The notes under the pieces are model-generated. The model was given only the letters and a program-made list of their open reading frames with translations. It searched no databases and was not told the DNA's origin. From contig CAZIHJ010000096.1 in assembly GCA_964538485.1 (NCBI GenBank), positions 1-11,484 of the forward strand: a stretch of 11,484 nucleotides of DNA, read 5' to 3'. Positions 1-6,072 of the stretch are shown here, piece after piece; positions within the stretch are counted from its first letter, which is position 1; every line of letters begins with the position of its first letter. The position numbers and the translations under genes are program-made. The DNA comes from JBJXHC01 sp964538485 (GTDB lineage Bacteria; Bacteroidota; Ignavibacteria; UBA10030; UBA6906).

Positions 1-2190
1 GTATACGAAAGCCTCGGAGAGATCTGGTATTCCAAATCCGTGGACGGAGTGAGTTGGTCCGCCGAGTATCGGGTAAGTGATGGAACGGGTCGAAACGTGA
101 ATCCATCTATGTCCATCTCACGTGAGAACGACCAAACTTATGTGCGAATAGTGTGGGCAAACTCTTCGGGGACAGGTACTGTGCTGTATCGTGAGTGGAC
201 AAGTGTCCCCCCTGGGCCTGGCGAAAGTTGGGGAGCAATTGAAACGGTACCCGTCACATCTCCGTCGGGCCACGCGCCGCAAACATGGACGCCTGTTGTT
301 GGCCCCAACGGATGGGTCGTGTTCAATCGGTACTTCAATGGTGGAGCCAACGGCAGTGTCAGGGTTTTTCATCGGGACTATTCCGGTGTGTGGCGACAAA
401 CAACTATGCCCGCAACAACACAACTTGCCAAGTTTCCATCAATCATTTCTGATGCATCAAACTGCTGGGTTGTGTGTGAGGAGTCTGGAGTTATCAAGTA
501 CAACAAAGTGCAAAGAAACGGAGAGAGCTTTACCTGGGGCTCAACAACGGATATCAGTACAGGTTCCGGCCGAACTGCGAACGGCTCACCAAGCATAGCA
601 TGGGCTGACCAGAACGAAGGTGCCTTCTACGCGGCATGGCATGGCTGGCACACAGCAAGCAATCAGAATGAAATTGTTGTCAGGAGACATGCCGGTTCGT
701 GGAGTTCAGAATTCAAAACATTTGGCTCCTGCACGCCACCTCTGAGTTTCTTCAATCCCGTCATACGAGGGCTGGGAAGCGACAACCAATACGGCCTGGA
801 CAATATGCTGGTCACCTGGAGGGCGGCCGACAACGCACTGCACACGGCTCGTTATCTCGGTCTGCCACAAACATGGATCGTCAACCAGCTCGGAGTTACT
901 GCTGCGCAAGCGGCAACATTGGCCGGAAACACAGATGGTGTCATGGGAAGAATTGCTTACGTGTCAAGTTCCTCGTTGCCATACACCATCAACTTTCTCG
1001 AGGTATCTCCGCCGCCCGCACAGGTCTTTGGTCCCGGATGGAATATGGCTGGCATCTCGCTTCTCGTTCCGAATTACTCCAAAGCGGCTGTTTACCCTAC
1101 CGCTATTTCTCAGGCCTATAAGTATGTGAATGGTTCGTACGTCGCTACAGATCCACTGAGCAACAACTACGGTTGGTGGATCAAGTTTGGATCAACTCAA
1201 CCAGCGATGGGTTATACCGGTACTCGAATAGACTCGATGGCGATGCCGGTCTCATCCGGCTGGAATATCATCAGCTCAATCTCCGCCCCTGTTGATACTT
1301 CCACAGTAACTTCAACACCTCCCGGGATTCGAGCATCCAAATTCTTCAAGTACCAAAATGGTTATGTCCTTACGGATAAACTGCATCCCGGACTTGGTTA
1401 TTGGGTGAAATCCAATCAGACGGGTTACCTGCATTTGAAAAATGCTGCAACATGCCCGTCAAGCGGCGGCTCCGGGTCGCCACCACCGAAAGATAAATTC
1501 ATCATTACAGATGCGGAGGGGAATCAGCAGGAACTCTATGTGGAAAACACCGAAGTGGTGGAGGGAACAGGGGACGTTGAGATGCCGCCTGCATTCAGTG
1601 AGGCAGGTTTCGATGTGCGATGGGGCTCAGGTGACATAGCCCTGGCCGTTGATCCAGATAATGGACCGATTGAATTACCTATTGACGTGAACCAGGCAGC
1701 GTTCCCCATCATATTGACTTGGGAACTGGATCCGGAAAACGAGCTTGACTATGTGCTCATTCCACCTGATGGTGGAGGCCTTGGCAAAGCAGCAACGATT
1801 TCAGCGAGAGGTCAGTTGAGAGTCGCAAATTCAGTGGAGCGCATACACTTGCGCGGAAAGGGTCGCCACCATACTTGGCCGCTGTCGTTTCCAACAGAAT
1901 ATGTACTCGAACCGAACTACCCGAATCCCTTCAATCCAAGCACTCAAATGCGTTACGGATTGATGCAGGACGGGTTCGTGTCACTGGGTATTTTCGATGT
2001 GCTTGGCAGAGAGGTGAGATCATTGATGCACGACAATCAATCCGCGGGATATCATCTCGCAACCTGGGATGGAACGAACGCCTCCGGTACAAGACTCTCC
2101 AGCGGCCTCTACTTTGCACGTCTCACGGTAACCAATCCGCTAGGACAAGTAGTCTACACCAACACAAATAAACTGGTGATGACGAAGTAG
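1..2190 (+). CDS. Large secreted protein with T9SS C-terminal sorting domain (5' partial)
   Basis: The frame is open from base 1 to the TAG at 2188-2190 (729 residues), so the true start and any signal peptide lie upstream; the GTG at 40 is only an internal valine. The first ~330 residues hold repeated Trp-rich segments (IWYSKSVDGVSWS near residue 9, then several SPSI/NPSM-type turns), which resemble a sialidase-like beta-propeller. Two homologous units follow, starting at GPGWN (344-348) and SSGWN (418-422); each runs to a YKYVNG/FKYQNG motif and a final GWW or GYWVK. A Gly/Ser/Pro linker near 485-497 leads to a beta-rich domain. The last 96 residues contain NYPNPFNPST, a GxxVxSL region, GxxxxxWDGTN, SSGLYFARL and a basic end (LVMTK). 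Those features are typical of the type IX secretion type A sorting domain, which is cleaved during export to the cell surface. The substrate is unknown. Confidence 0.9.
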   Translation, partial: VYESLGEIWYSKSVDGVSWSAEYRVSDGTGRNVNPSMSISRENDQTYVRIVWANSSGTGTVLYREWTSVPPGPGESWGAIETVPVTSPSGHAPQTWTPVVGPNGWVVFNRYFNGGANGSVRVFHRDYSGVWRQTTMPATTQLAKFPSIISDASNCWVVCEESGVIKYNKVQRNGESFTWGSTTDISTGSGRTANGSPSIAWADQNEGAFYAAWHGWHTASNQNEIVVRRHAGSWSSEFKTFGSCTPPLSFFNPVIRGLGSDNQYGLDNMLVTWRAADNALHTARYLGLPQTWIVNQLGVTAAQAATLAGNTDGVMGRIAYVSSSSLPYTINFLEVSPPPAQVFGPGWNMAGISLLVPNYSKAAVYPTAISQAYKYVNGSYVATDPLSNNYGWWIKFGSTQPAMGYTGTRIDSMAMPVSSGWNIISSISAPVDTSTVTSTPPGIRASKFFKYQNGYVLTDKLHPGLGYWVKSNQTGYLHLKNAATCPSSGGSGSPPPKDKFIITDAEGNQQELYVENTEVVEGTGDVEMPPAFSEAGFDVRWGSGDIALAVDPDNGPIELPIDVNQAAFPIILTWELDPENELDYVLIPPDGGGLGKAATISARGQLRVANSVERIHLRGKGRHHTWPLSFPTEYVLEPNYPNPFNPSTQMRYGLMQDGFVSLGIFDVLGREVRSLMHDNQSAGYHLATWDGTNASGTRLSSGLYFARLTVTNPLGQVVYTNTNKLVMTK

Positions 2191-2202
2191 ACGTTCAATT
2201 CA

Positions 2203-2231
2203 TGTAGGTCGGATCGCCGATCCGACCTACA
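2203..2231. repeat. Perfect 13-bp inverted repeat with 3-base loop between convergent genes
   Basis: The arms TGTAGGTCGGATC (2203-2215) and GATCCGACCTACA (2219-2231) are perfectly complementary around the loop GCC. The site lies 13 bp after the stop of the secreted protein and 9 bp after the stop of the XRE regulator, so transcripts from both sides end here. Neither side has a T-run, so it is not a standard intrinsic terminator. It could still block RNA decay or act as a bidirectional transcription barrier. The shape also resembles REP-like dispersed intergenic palindromes, but only one copy is in this window. Confidence 0.7.
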
Positions 2232-2239
2232 ATGTATCC

Positions 2240-2428
2240 CTATACTTCAAAGATGTCCTCAATCCTCTTCCCGAAGAGTTTGGCAATCTTGAAAGCAAGC
2301 GGTAAACTCGGGTCGTACTTCTCTGTCTCAATGGCATTAACGGTTTGCCGGGATACGCCGAGCCGCTCTGCAAGGTCGCCTTGTGACAAGTCCTTTGCGT
2401 TGCGCAATTCCCTCACCTGGTTTTTCAC
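2240..2428 (-). CDS. Small XRE/Cro-C1 family HTH regulator (YozG-like)
   Basis: This 62-residue protein is essentially a lone helix-turn-helix domain. Helices 2-3 span about residues 15-34, with the typical LSQGDLAERLGVSRQTVNAIE pattern, and it ends in the KLFGKRIEDIFEV tail common to short stand-alone XRE regulators. The start is GTG at 2428, preceded by AGAGG. The GTG overlaps the TGA of the upstream membrane gene (2425-2427) in a GTGA arrangement, which implies translational coupling. Small XRE proteins of this type usually bind as dimers and often repress their own operon. The paired 18-bp sites on the promoter at 2855-2883 are the obvious candidate targets. I see no second domain for ligand sensing, so the signal could come through the membrane partner; that is inference. 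Confidence 0.9.
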   Translation of the reverse strand: MKNQVRELRNAKDLSQGDLAERLGVSRQTVNAIETEKYDPSLPLAFKIAKLFGKRIEDIFEV

Positions 2429-2814
2429 TGGTATCGCCTCTTTGCAAGTGCAAGTCCGCCAAAGTACAGCGCAGGCAACATTGCCCAGACATGCCGATAG
2501 CTCCAGTCGTCCGGCGACAGATCGATTGCGAGTTCCAACAGGCCGAGCGTGAGAAGCAATATCATAGCAAGCGGAAAGGCGAATGCCAGCGCTTCAAGTT
2601 GTATGCGCCTTTCCAGTTCGTCCAATTCCCGGATTCCCCGCGCAAAGCCCAGAAGCATGAACACGAACGGAATAACGGGGAGCAGGGCGAGCGCCACACG
2701 CACCCCCGTGCTCAAATCGGACATCTCCAGTCCACCCCGCGCAACGAAATAGGCAACCACAAACCCGATCGCCGATACCAACGGCCACTTGGCCGGTTTG
2801 ATTATTTCTTCCAT
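2425..2814 (-). CDS. Four-helix membrane protein, partner of XRE regulator
   Basis: The start at 2814 is chosen because GGAGGG lies 4 bases upstream. The frame is open back to 2883, but an earlier start would run through the promoter and operator. The 129-residue protein has hydrophobic segments at about 11-27, 38-57, 73-97 and 108-124. A charged loop between helices 2 and 3 (GIRELDELERRIQLEALAF, about 60-78) is the most distinctive part. The C-terminus is basic (AKRRYQ), so both ends are probably cytoplasmic. I do not recognise a named function. Pairs of a short membrane protein and a tiny XRE regulator are common in bacteria, and the membrane protein may sense stress or sequester the regulator, but nothing here proves it. 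It is the first gene of a two-gene operon. Confidence 0.85.
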   Translation of the reverse strand: MEEIIKPAKWPLVSAIGFVVAYFVARGGLEMSDLSTGVRVALALLPVIPFVFMLLGFARGIRELDELERRIQLEALAFAFPLAMILLLTLGLLELAIDLSPDDWSYRHVWAMLPALYFGGLALAKRRYQ

Positions 2815-2831
2815 GAGACCCTCCTGTTGAA

Positions 2832-2849
2832 TGTAAAGCATACTTGACA
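2832..2849. promoter_or_regulatory. Candidate operator 1 (downstream site), over the transcription start
   Basis: The sequence is TGTAAAGCATACTTGACA, itself an imperfect palindrome (TGTAAAG-N4-CTTGACA). It matches the inverted site at 2878-2895 at 16 of 18 positions. It lies just after the -10 box of the minus-strand promoter, so a bound protein would cover the expected transcription start. The likely binder is the XRE protein at 2240-2428. Confidence 0.65.
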
Positions 2850-2854
2850 TGACC

Positions 2855-2883
2855 AATATACAACGCCAAAAGACGGTTGTCAA
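2855..2883 (-). promoter_or_regulatory. Sigma-70-type promoter of the membrane protein/XRE operon
   Basis: On the minus strand a perfect TTGACA (-35, 2878-2883) is separated by 17 bases from TATATT (-10, 2855-2860). It lies about 40 bp upstream of the ATG at 2814. This is the best promoter match in the window. The -35 box is embedded in one operator copy, and the other copy follows the -10 box. Confidence 0.8.
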
Positions 2884-2895
2884 GCATCCTTTACA
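2878..2895. promoter_or_regulatory. Candidate operator 2 (upstream site), overlapping the -35 box
   Basis: On the plus strand it reads TGTCAAGCATCCTTTACA, the inverted partner of the site at 2832-2849 with two mismatches. It contains the whole -35 hexamer, so binding here would exclude RNA polymerase. The two site centres are 46 bp apart. The TGTMAAG/CTTKACA half-sites occur four times in 64 bp. Confidence 0.65.
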
Positions 2896-2953
2896 TTTAT
2901 TTTAAGAATATTTTTCCCGGATTTGGGAGTGGGAGGAGGGAATTAGCGGCCTG

Positions 2954-2988
2954 AAAAAGAAACGGGCCGCCAGTTTCCGGCGACCCGT
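2954..2988 (-). terminator. Intrinsic terminator of the ferritin transcript
   Basis: Read on the minus strand, ACGGGTCGCC and GGCGGCCCGT form a 10-bp stem (one U-G wobble) around a 7-base loop, followed directly by TTTCTTTTT. It lies about 80 bp after the ferritin stop. The pairing is weaker on the plus strand and has no T-run there, so it acts on minus-strand transcription. Confidence 0.85.
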
Positions 2989-3024
2989 GAGATTAATGCT
3001 ATGATATCACTTCGTGCCTCGCTG

Positions 3025-3050
3025 TCATCTTGAGCGTAGTCGAAAGATGA
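3025..3050 (+). repeat. Covarying stem-loop repeat, copy A
   Basis: The arms TCATCTT (3025-3031) and AAGATGA (3044-3050) form a 7-bp stem around the 12-base loop GAGCGTAGTCGA. Two more copies, at 3973-3998 and 4015-4040, have the same 7-12-7 geometry and almost the same loop but different, internally compensated stems. All three are preceded by G in the loop orientation. Copy A sits in the 3' untranslated region of ferritin, between the stop codon and the terminator. Confidence 0.75.
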
Positions 3051-3069
3051 TCAGAGTTCGAGTGAAACT

Positions 3070-3567
3070 CTACTTCCCCGCGGCCCGCATTGCAAGCTGG
3101 CGGTCGAGGTAGAGCAGTGTGCTCTTGTTGTCGCCGACCATCTTCAGTTGCTCCACAATAGCGCCTGCAGATTTCTCTTCTTCGACCTGCTCGGTGATGA
3201 ACCACTGCAATTCAATCTGCGCCGCATAGTCGTTCTCTTTTTGTGTCAACGCATAGAGCTTGTTGATCATACCGGTAACTTCGCGTTCGTGGTCAAGGGC
3301 CTGCTGAAACACATCCAGCGGCGATTTGAATTTCGCTCCCGGCTCTGGGATTCCGTGCAGTGTCACTTTTCCCTCACGGTCATGAACGTAATCAAAAAGC
3401 CGAAGCGCGTGTGCGACCTCTTCTGAATACTGGAGCCGCATCCAATGCGCGCACCCGGGAAGATTCATTGCCTGGAAATAGGACGACATCGAGAGATAAA
3501 GATATGCGGAGTAAAACTCCTTGCTGATCTGATCATTGAATGCATTCTGAATTGTCTTGCTGAGCAT
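3070..3567 (-). CDS. ftnA: Non-heme bacterial ferritin (FtnA type)
   Basis: This 165-residue protein is a full-length ferritin that self-assembles into a 24-subunit shell, oxidises Fe(II) and stores it as a ferric mineral in the cytoplasm. The diiron ferroxidase residues fall at the same numbers as in E. coli FtnA: E17 (KEFYSAYLYLS), E50 and H53 (YSEEVAH), E94 (DHERE) and Q127. The extra acidic residues E49, E126, E129 and E130, used by the third iron site, are also present. There is no heme-ligand methionine pattern that would suggest bacterioferritin. The ATG at 3567 has AGGGAG 6 bases upstream. The gene follows the DUF2442 gene by 61 bp on the same strand and could be read from its own promoter or with DUF2442. 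It ends with the terminator at 2954-2988. I found no clear Fur box. Confidence 0.96.
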   Translation of the reverse strand: MLSKTIQNAFNDQISKEFYSAYLYLSMSSYFQAMNLPGCAHWMRLQYSEEVAHALRLFDYVHDREGKVTLHGIPEPGAKFKSPLDVFQQALDHEREVTGMINKLYALTQKENDYAAQIELQWFITEQVEEEKSAGAIVEQLKMVGDNKSTLLYLDRQLAMRAAGK

Positions 3568-3627
3568 AGCGGACTCCCTAAAGATGGTTGTGGATGAACA
3601 AAAATTTGAGTTTGCAGTTGCGATGCT

Positions 3628-3650
3628 TTCACTTTACTTCTGTAAGTGAA
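3628..3650. other. Short inverted repeat over the DUF2442 stop codon
   Basis: TTCACTT (3628-3634) and AAGTGAA (3644-3650) are perfectly complementary around a 9-base loop. The left arm spans the DUF2442 TGA (3629-3631). No T-run follows directly on the minus strand, so it is at best a weak terminator, or an operator for ferritin 60 bp further on. It may also be chance. Confidence 0.35.
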
Positions 3651-3874
3651 CGGGATTCGGCATAGAGGGTTTCCGGTGCGAAGTCCTGTTCTTGTGGCCA
3701 TTGTACTGTGCCGAAGGCGACCCGTGCCTGCTTGAAGTAAGCAGTATCGCGCAGTTCAGTGAAGATCCCTTTGTCTAGATATGGAGATGTATCGAATATT
3801 CTCTCTTCCCCATTGGAGAATCGGAGAATGAGTGTAAGATCATCACAAGCGGTTACACTGAGGACCTTGATCAT
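3629..3874 (-). CDS. DUF2442 domain protein
   Basis: This 81-residue protein matches the DUF2442 family over its whole length: an N-terminal beta segment (IKVLSVTACDDLTLILRFSNGEERIFD), then PYLDKGIFTELRD, then VAFGTVQWP and the end motif FAPETLYAES. DUF2442 proteins are small, soluble and of uncertain biochemical role. They are often found beside a DUF4160 partner and have been suggested to belong to toxin-antitoxin-like or regulatory pairs. No DUF4160 gene is adjacent here, so this copy is solitary. The ATG at 3874 has GAGGGAG 4 bases upstream. The 3' end is 61 bp before ferritin on the same strand; a functional link to iron storage cannot be inferred from that alone. Confidence 0.88.
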   Translation of the reverse strand: MIKVLSVTACDDLTLILRFSNGEERIFDTSPYLDKGIFTELRDTAYFKQARVAFGTVQWPQEQDFAPETLYAESRSLTEVK

Positions 3875-3906
3875 GAGACTCCCTCGACAAGTCTAACACA
3901 ATGAAT

Positions 3907-3937
3907 CAAATGTAATTTATCCACTGTCTAAGCGAAA
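3907..3937 (-). promoter_or_regulatory. Possible Bacteroidota-type promoter for DUF2442
   Basis: On the minus strand TACATTTG (3907-3914) fits the Bacteroidota -7 consensus TAnnTTTG. It is preceded at 19 bases by TTTC (3934-3937), one base from the -33 TTTG. It sits about 35 bp upstream of the DUF2442 ATG. The match is short and could be chance, particularly as other promoters here look sigma-70-like. Confidence 0.3.
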
Positions 3938-3972
3938 TGCAAGCCGGGTAGTGTCTCAGTTTCAAATCTCCG

Positions 3973-3998
3973 TCAGGTTGAGCGTAGTCGAAACCTGA
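3973..3998 (+). repeat. Covarying stem-loop repeat, copy B
   Basis: Stem arms TCAGGTT (3973-3979) and AACCTGA (3992-3998) flank the loop GAGCGTAGTCGA, identical to the loop of copy A. The middle of the stem differs from copy A and is compensated on both arms. It lies inside the TIR-bounded element. Confidence 0.75.
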
Positions 3999-4014
3999 AA
4001 CGCGCCTGCTTACT

Positions 4015-4040
4015 TCACCCTTCGACTCCGCTCAGGGTGA
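4015..4040 (-). repeat. Covarying stem-loop repeat, copy C
   Basis: Read on the minus strand, TCACCCT and AGGGTGA flank the loop GAGCGGAGTCGA, one base different from copies A and B. It faces copy B across 16 bases, so the two loops are also complementary to each other. It lies inside the TIR-bounded element. Confidence 0.75.
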
Positions 4041-4084
4041 CGATTTTGCATGCGTAGAGTCAAAGTGAGACACCACCCAAGCCG

Positions 4085-4116
4085 TTTGCTTCTTATCCCC
4101 GCCGTCTCTACATTGC
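4085..4116 (+). promoter_or_regulatory. Possible promoter of the antiporter gene
   Basis: TTTG (4085-4088) and TACATTGC (4109-4116), 20 bases apart, resemble the Bacteroidota -33/-7 elements (TTTG and TAnnTTTG), about 50 bp before the ATG at 4169. It begins immediately after the TIR element. No better sigma-70 match was seen. This is a weak call. Confidence 0.25.
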
Positions 4117-4168
4117 TCCTGCGTTGAACCAGCAACCCTATCTTCAACCCCAATCGTATTGATCTTCC

Positions 4169-5863
4169 ATGCACGACATTACACTTCTCCGTGATATTGG
4201 CCTCGGCATTATCTTCGCCGTGGTTGCAGCGCATGTTGCGCGTGTATTCCGGCAGCCGCTGATACTCGGCTATATTGTCGGAGGGATACTCCTCAGCGGC
4301 CAGCTCGGCTTCGGCCTCGTTACGGATGAAGCGAGTATCGAGCTGATCTCGGAGATCGGACTGATTCTCTTGTTGTTCATTATCGGACTGGAGATCAACC
4401 TGCGCGAGCTGGTCCGGCTCGGGCGATCGATGCTCATCCTCGGCATCAGCCAGTTTCTCGTCAATGCTGGAATCGGCGTTCTGTTCTTCATGCTGCTCGG
4501 CTTTCATCTGGGGGGTGGTAGGTTTGAGTTGTTGTATCTCGCCATTGTGATGTCCCTCAGCTCAACGCTCATCGTCGTTAAACTGCTGCGCGATAAGTTT
4601 GAACTCAAAACAGTCTCCGGTCGGCTCACACTCGGTATCCTGATCTTTCAGGATATCTGGGCCATTTTGTTCATGGCGTTACAACCCAACCTGACCGATC
4701 CCGGGCTTCTCAGCATTCTGCGATCGGTAGGAGGGGGAGTGCTTCTCGTCGCTGTTTCGTTTGGAGCGAGTCGTTATGTGCTCAGCCATCTCTTCGAAGC
4801 ATCAGCGAGGAGACCCGAGCTGGTGTTGTTATCATCGGTGGCATGGTGTTTTGTTGTTGCGGGCTTTGCGGAGTTCCTCGGCCTCTCGCGCGAGATGGGA
4901 GCCCTTATTGCCGGGATGAGTATCGCCGTCTTTCCGTACGGCGCTGATGTCATCTCAAAGATCACGGGTGTGCGGGATTTCTTTGTCACTCTGTTCTTCG
5001 TTGCGCTCGGGATGAAAGTACCGCTTCCGACAGTAAGTGTGCTCGGCCAATCAGCGCTGATTGTGTTGTTTGTGCTGGCCAGCCGATTCATTGCAGTGGT
5101 GCCGGCGGTGTATGCGCTCCGTGACGGGCTCCGGGTCGGGATTATCACGGCGCTCAACCTTGCCCAGATCAGCGAATTCTCGCTTGTCATCCTTGCCCTC
5201 GGCGTCGGTTATGGACATGTCGGGGAAAGTCTGTCATCACTCGTGCTCACTTCCATGATCATCACGTCGCTTATTTCCACATATATCATTCAGTACAATG
5301 GCAGCATTGCGCGTCTCATTGTCAATCTGCTCACAAAGATCGGTGTTCGCGAAAACATGGTAATACGGGCAGGCGATGTGCCGCATATTCATGATCGCGA
5401 GATTATTCTACTCGGGCATTTCAGGATTGCGCAAGCGGTTCTCGATCTGGTGGAACAGCGCGCACCTGAGCTCAAAGACCGCATCACCCTCGTTGACTAT
5501 CATGCGCAACGGGGAAAAACGGTTCTCGAACGTGGATTCCATTGGGAGTATGGCGATCTTGCCCACCCTGATTCGCTGGAACACGTCGGCATTGAAAATG
5601 CGCGCATCGTGATTGTGACCATTTCGGATACATTCCTCAAGGGCATAGATACGCGGAGACTGCTTGCCAATATTAAACGTCTGGCGCCAAATGCTCGTGT
5701 AGTCATGACAGGAGAGGAGAAGACGGATCTCGAAGAACTGACCCGGGGAGGTGCTGACGAGGTGCTGATTCCAGGCGAGATTACAGGTGAGAGGATTCTT
5801 GAGTTACTTCTTGAACTGGATAACGAAGAGGACGAAAAACAGAACGATGACCACATACACTGA
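4169..5863 (+). CDS. CPA2-family cation:proton antiporter (Kef-type) with RCK/TrkA-N-like domain
   Basis: The 564-residue protein has about 12 hydrophobic segments over residues 7-390, then a soluble domain at about 410-545. Family landmarks are IIGLEINLRELVRLG (71-85), SLSSTLIVVKLL (129-140), the paired Q161-D162 of transmembrane helix 6, expected to carry the transported ions, FFVALGMKVP (276-285) and QISEFSLVI (333-341). The C-terminal domain keeps the Rossmann order and the acidic residue after strand 2 (D443 in LVDY). However, its glycine loop reads GHFRIA (416-421) instead of GxGxxG, so nucleotide binding may be altered or lost. No TrkA-C domain follows. The protein probably exchanges K+ or Na+ for H+ across the inner membrane; ion specificity cannot be read from sequence. 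ATG 4169 is the first possible start, as an in-frame TGA lies at 4160-4162. No Shine-Dalgarno sequence is visible. Confidence 0.93.
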   Translation: MHDITLLRDIGLGIIFAVVAAHVARVFRQPLILGYIVGGILLSGQLGFGLVTDEASIELISEIGLILLLFIIGLEINLRELVRLGRSMLILGISQFLVNAGIGVLFFMLLGFHLGGGRFELLYLAIVMSLSSTLIVVKLLRDKFELKTVSGRLTLGILIFQDIWAILFMALQPNLTDPGLLSILRSVGGGVLLVAVSFGASRYVLSHLFEASARRPELVLLSSVAWCFVVAGFAEFLGLSREMGALIAGMSIAVFPYGADVISKITGVRDFFVTLFFVALGMKVPLPTVSVLGQSALIVLFVLASRFIAVVPAVYALRDGLRVGIITALNLAQISEFSLVILALGVGYGHVGESLSSLVLTSMIITSLISTYIIQYNGSIARLIVNLLTKIGVRENMVIRAGDVPHIHDREIILLGHFRIAQAVLDLVEQRAPELKDRITLVDYHAQRGKTVLERGFHWEYGDLAHPDSLEHVGIENARIVIVTISDTFLKGIDTRRLLANIKRLAPNARVVMTGEEKTDLEELTRGGADEVLIPGEITGERILELLLELDNEEDEKQNDDHIH

Positions 5864-5873
5864 ATCAGCCGGA

Positions 5874-5893
5874 CGGGTATTCTGCAATACCCG
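5874..5893. terminator. Hairpin between convergent antiporter and RHH genes
   Basis: CGGGTATT (5874-5881) and AATACCCG (5886-5893) form a perfect 8-bp stem with the tetraloop CTGC. It starts 11 bp after the antiporter stop and 12 bp after the stop of the minus-strand RHH gene. No T-run follows on either strand, so termination is inferred from position only. Confidence 0.5.
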
Positions 5894-5904
5894 CCCGACA
5901 CGCA

Positions 5905-6072
5905 TTACTCATCTTGGCTTGCCTCTCGCGTCCGTCCTGCTTTTTTTACCGCATCTTTAAGAAGAAATTCCATCTGTGCATTCGCGCTGCGTAACTCGTC
6001 AGCAGCCCACTTTTCCAGAGCCGCAAATAAATCGGCATCCAGTCGCAACAGGAATTTCTTCTTCCCGCTCAT
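5905..6072 (-). CDS. Small ribbon-helix-helix (Arc-like) DNA-binding protein
   Basis: Reading the minus strand from ATG 6072 to TAA 5905-5907 gives 55 residues. An N-terminal beta strand (KKKFLLRLDADLFAALE, residues 4-20) matches the strand that Arc-type proteins insert into the major groove. Helix A (about 14-29) and helix B (about 31-46, NAQMEFLLKDAVKKAG) follow. The pattern 'KKKFLLRLD..L...LE.WA..E.RS.NAQ.E.LL..A' is typical of Arc-like RHH proteins. The ATG overlaps the SPFH stop as ATGA (6069-6072), so translation is probably coupled; AGGA lies about 12 bases upstream. Such proteins dimerise and bind short direct or inverted repeats. The four-site array at 6959-6994 on the operon promoter is the likely target, giving autoregulation. 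An orphan antitoxin is an alternative, but no toxin gene is adjacent. Confidence 0.85.
   Translation of the reverse strand: MSGKKKFLLRLDADLFAALEKWAADELRSANAQMEFLLKDAVKKAGRTREASQDE

Larger units (their letters stand above)
3946..4078. mobile_element. MITE-like non-coding element with 19-bp terminal inverted repeats
   Basis: The ends GGGTAGTGTCTCAGTTTCA (3946-3964) and, as its inverted partner, TCAAAGTGAGACACCACCC (4060-4078) agree at 16 of 19 positions. The 7-mer CAAGCCG occurs at both borders (3940-3946 and 4078-4084), sharing one base with each terminal repeat, as expected of a target-site duplication of 5 to 7 bp depending on where the ends are set. The ~133-bp element has no plausible gene. 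It carries stem-loop copies B and C facing each other, so the whole is a nested palindrome. No transposase is in the window, which fits a non-autonomous element moved in trans. It fills most of the 294-bp gap between DUF2442 and the antiporter. The family is not identified. Confidence 0.6.

Noticed and set aside
2232..2847. Plus-strand frames opposite the XRE and membrane protein genes
   Set aside because: They are low-complexity, basic translations without family features, antisense to two genes with good ribosome sites, coupling and a promoter.
2815..2883. Upstream extension of the four-helix membrane protein to 2883
   Set aside because: The extension would translate through the TTGACA/TATATT promoter and an operator, while the ATG at 2814 has a GGAGGG ribosome site at good spacing.
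3053..3071. 6-bp inverted repeat (AGAGTT/AACTCT) around the ferritin stop codon
   Set aside because: Short stem with a 7-base loop and no T-run; a much better terminator lies at 2954-2988, so this is probably chance.
3940..4084. CRISPR-like or rho-independent terminator reading of the repeats in the 3875-4168 gap
   Set aside because: Units are inverted rather than direct, only two occur, there are no regular spacers, and no T-runs follow the hairpins.
4010..4507. 165-codon minus-strand frame opposite the start of the antiporter
   Set aside because: It is antisense to the well-supported antiporter. Its predicted protein is hydrophilic, without recognisable motifs, and its end (RHPERSRRVK) is just the translation of stem-loop repeat copy C.
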